From positions 1 through 6,007 of the forward strand of contig CAMWVF010000076.1 of assembly GCA_947177545.1 (NCBI GenBank): a stretch of DNA of 6,007 nucleotides, read 5' to 3'. Made by a program: the position numbers and the translations under genes. Numbering within the stretch: the stretch's first letter is position 1; the number at the start of each line of letters is the position of its first letter. The stretch comes from an uncultured Clostridia bacterium. GTDB lineage: Bacteria > Bacillota > Clostridia > Oscillospirales > Ruminococcaceae. Below are positions 5,511 through 6,007 of this stretch, piece by piece. The notes under the pieces are model-generated. The model ran no database searches. It had not been told where the DNA came from and saw only the letters and a program-made list of their open reading frames with translations.

Positions 5511-5891
5511 ATGGAAGAATTTAAGCTTTTTGACGCGGAATACAGATTTTTGTCTATTATTTGGGAGGCGGAGCCGATAAACTCCACCGAGCTGTCACGG
5601 ATCTGCCTTGATAAGCTTGGCTGGAAAAAATCCACCACCTTTAACATGATAAGAAAGCTTTCCGAAAGGGGCTTCGTTAAGAACGAAAACGCTACAGTTT
5701 CCTCAGTGGTAAAGCGGGAGCAGGTGGCAAAATACGAGAGTGAAAGCGTTGTGGAAAAAAATTTCGGCGGCTCTCTCCCCGCATTTATTGCAGCATTTCT
5801 GGACGGCAGGAAAATTACCGCCGAAGAGGCGGAGGCTGTGAAAAAAATGATAGATAAGGCGGAGAAGTCTGACCTTGCAAAGGAGGATTAA
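5511..5891 (+). CDS. blaI: BlaI/MecI/CopY-family winged-helix transcriptional repressor
   Basis: The 126-residue protein fits the family size of about 120-130. The N-terminal winged helix (about 1-70) starts 'LFDAEYRFLSIIWE', continues with 'INSTELSRICLDKLGWKKST' and the recognition-helix region 'KKSTTFNMIRKLSERGFV' (39-56), and has a short wing around 57-70. The C-terminal part ('SLPAFIAAFLDGRKITAEE' and the charged helix to the end) is the typical dimerisation region. Such repressors bind dyads as dimers and are cleaved when a partner membrane metalloprotease senses a signal, classically a beta-lactam. The start ATG 5511 has AAGGAG at 5497-5502 with 8 nt between. The gene lies 3 bp before a BlaR1-like gene, the standard pairing, and behind three dyads that it presumably binds. 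Family is secure; the inducer and the regulon are not shown, and no beta-lactamase gene is in the window, so the symbol denotes the family only. Confidence 0.9.
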   Translation: MEEFKLFDAEYRFLSIIWEAEPINSTELSRICLDKLGWKKSTTFNMIRKLSERGFVKNENATVSSVVKREQVAKYESESVVEKNFGGSLPAFIAAFLDGRKITAEEAEAVKKMIDKAEKSDLAKED

Positions 5892-5893
5892 TA

Positions 5894-6007
5894 ATGACAA
5901 GCTTTGTAAAAATTATCCTTGAAGCAAGTTTTACGGCGGGACTTGCGGCGTTGGCTGTGATACTGATACGGCTTGCAATGAAAAAAGCTCCCAAACGCTG
6001 GGCGTAT
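5894..6007 (+). CDS. BlaR1/MecR1-like (M56 family) sensor membrane protein, N-terminal fragment
   Basis: Only the first 38 codons are inside the window. ATG 5894 follows AAAGGAGG (5879-5886) with a 7-nt gap and lies two bases after the repressor stop, so the two genes are translated from one transcript. The visible sequence has one hydrophobic segment ('SFTAGLAALAVILIRLAM', about 12-29) followed by a basic turn 'KKAPKRWAY'. BlaR1/MecR1-type proteins begin in the same way, with a first membrane helix and then a K/R-rich 'PKRW' segment before the second helix. The metalloprotease HExxH motif and any extracellular sensor domain lie beyond the edge, so it cannot be told whether this is a penicillin-binding sensor or another M56 protein. 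The assignment rests on this short match and on its place directly after a BlaI-type gene. Confidence 0.78.
   Translation, partial: MTSFVKIILEASFTAGLAALAVILIRLAMKKAPKRWAY

Overview
The window reads as chromosomal DNA from an anaerobic Gram-positive bacterium, most likely a gut-type member of the Clostridia (Ruminococcus/Oscillospiraceae-like). This is an inference from purine-rich AGGAGG-type ribosome binding sites, frequent TTG starts, an oxygen-sensitive NrdG activase, a lipid-anchored OppA-type binding protein and a BlaI/BlaR1-type pair. All genes are on the + strand and tightly packed. No transposon, CRISPR array, tRNA or rRNA was seen.

Region 1 (1-2994). The window opens with the C-terminal half of a ComFB-like protein. 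It is followed by a 527-residue membrane protein built from two DUF1538 repeats. A protein made of two fused PII-like (GlnB-fold) domains overlaps it by 4 bp (ATGA), and then comes nrdG, the activase of the anaerobic ribonucleotide reductase. The DUF1538 and double-PII genes are translationally coupled, which suggests a membrane carrier with a dedicated PII-type regulator. The ComFB fragment lies 44 bp upstream and may belong to the same unit.

Region 2 (2995-5363). Four bases after nrdG there is a strong-looking promoter (TTGAAA, 17 bp, extended -10 TGC-TATATT, with an A9 tract in the spacer). It drives a lipoprotein of the OppA (SBP_bac_5) family and a class I SAM-dependent methyltransferase. 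The promoter position shows that the lipoprotein starts at the TTG at 3068 and not at the upstream ATG at 3032. The unit ends at a perfect 14-bp terminator hairpin at 5389-5421.

Region 3 (5371-6007). A BlaI/MecI-family repressor gene is followed by the first 38 codons of a BlaR1/MecR1-like membrane protein. The control region holds three copies of an 18-bp dyad, GGTTTRYT-NN-RAYAAACC. One fills the promoter spacer and -10, one lies just past the predicted transcription start, and one lies upstream of the terminator. Centre spacings are 63 and 30 bp, near whole numbers of helical turns. The dyad differs from the classical TACA-NN-TGTA core of BlaI/MecI/CopY operators. This operator array and the DUF1538/double-PII module are the two most interesting things in the window.
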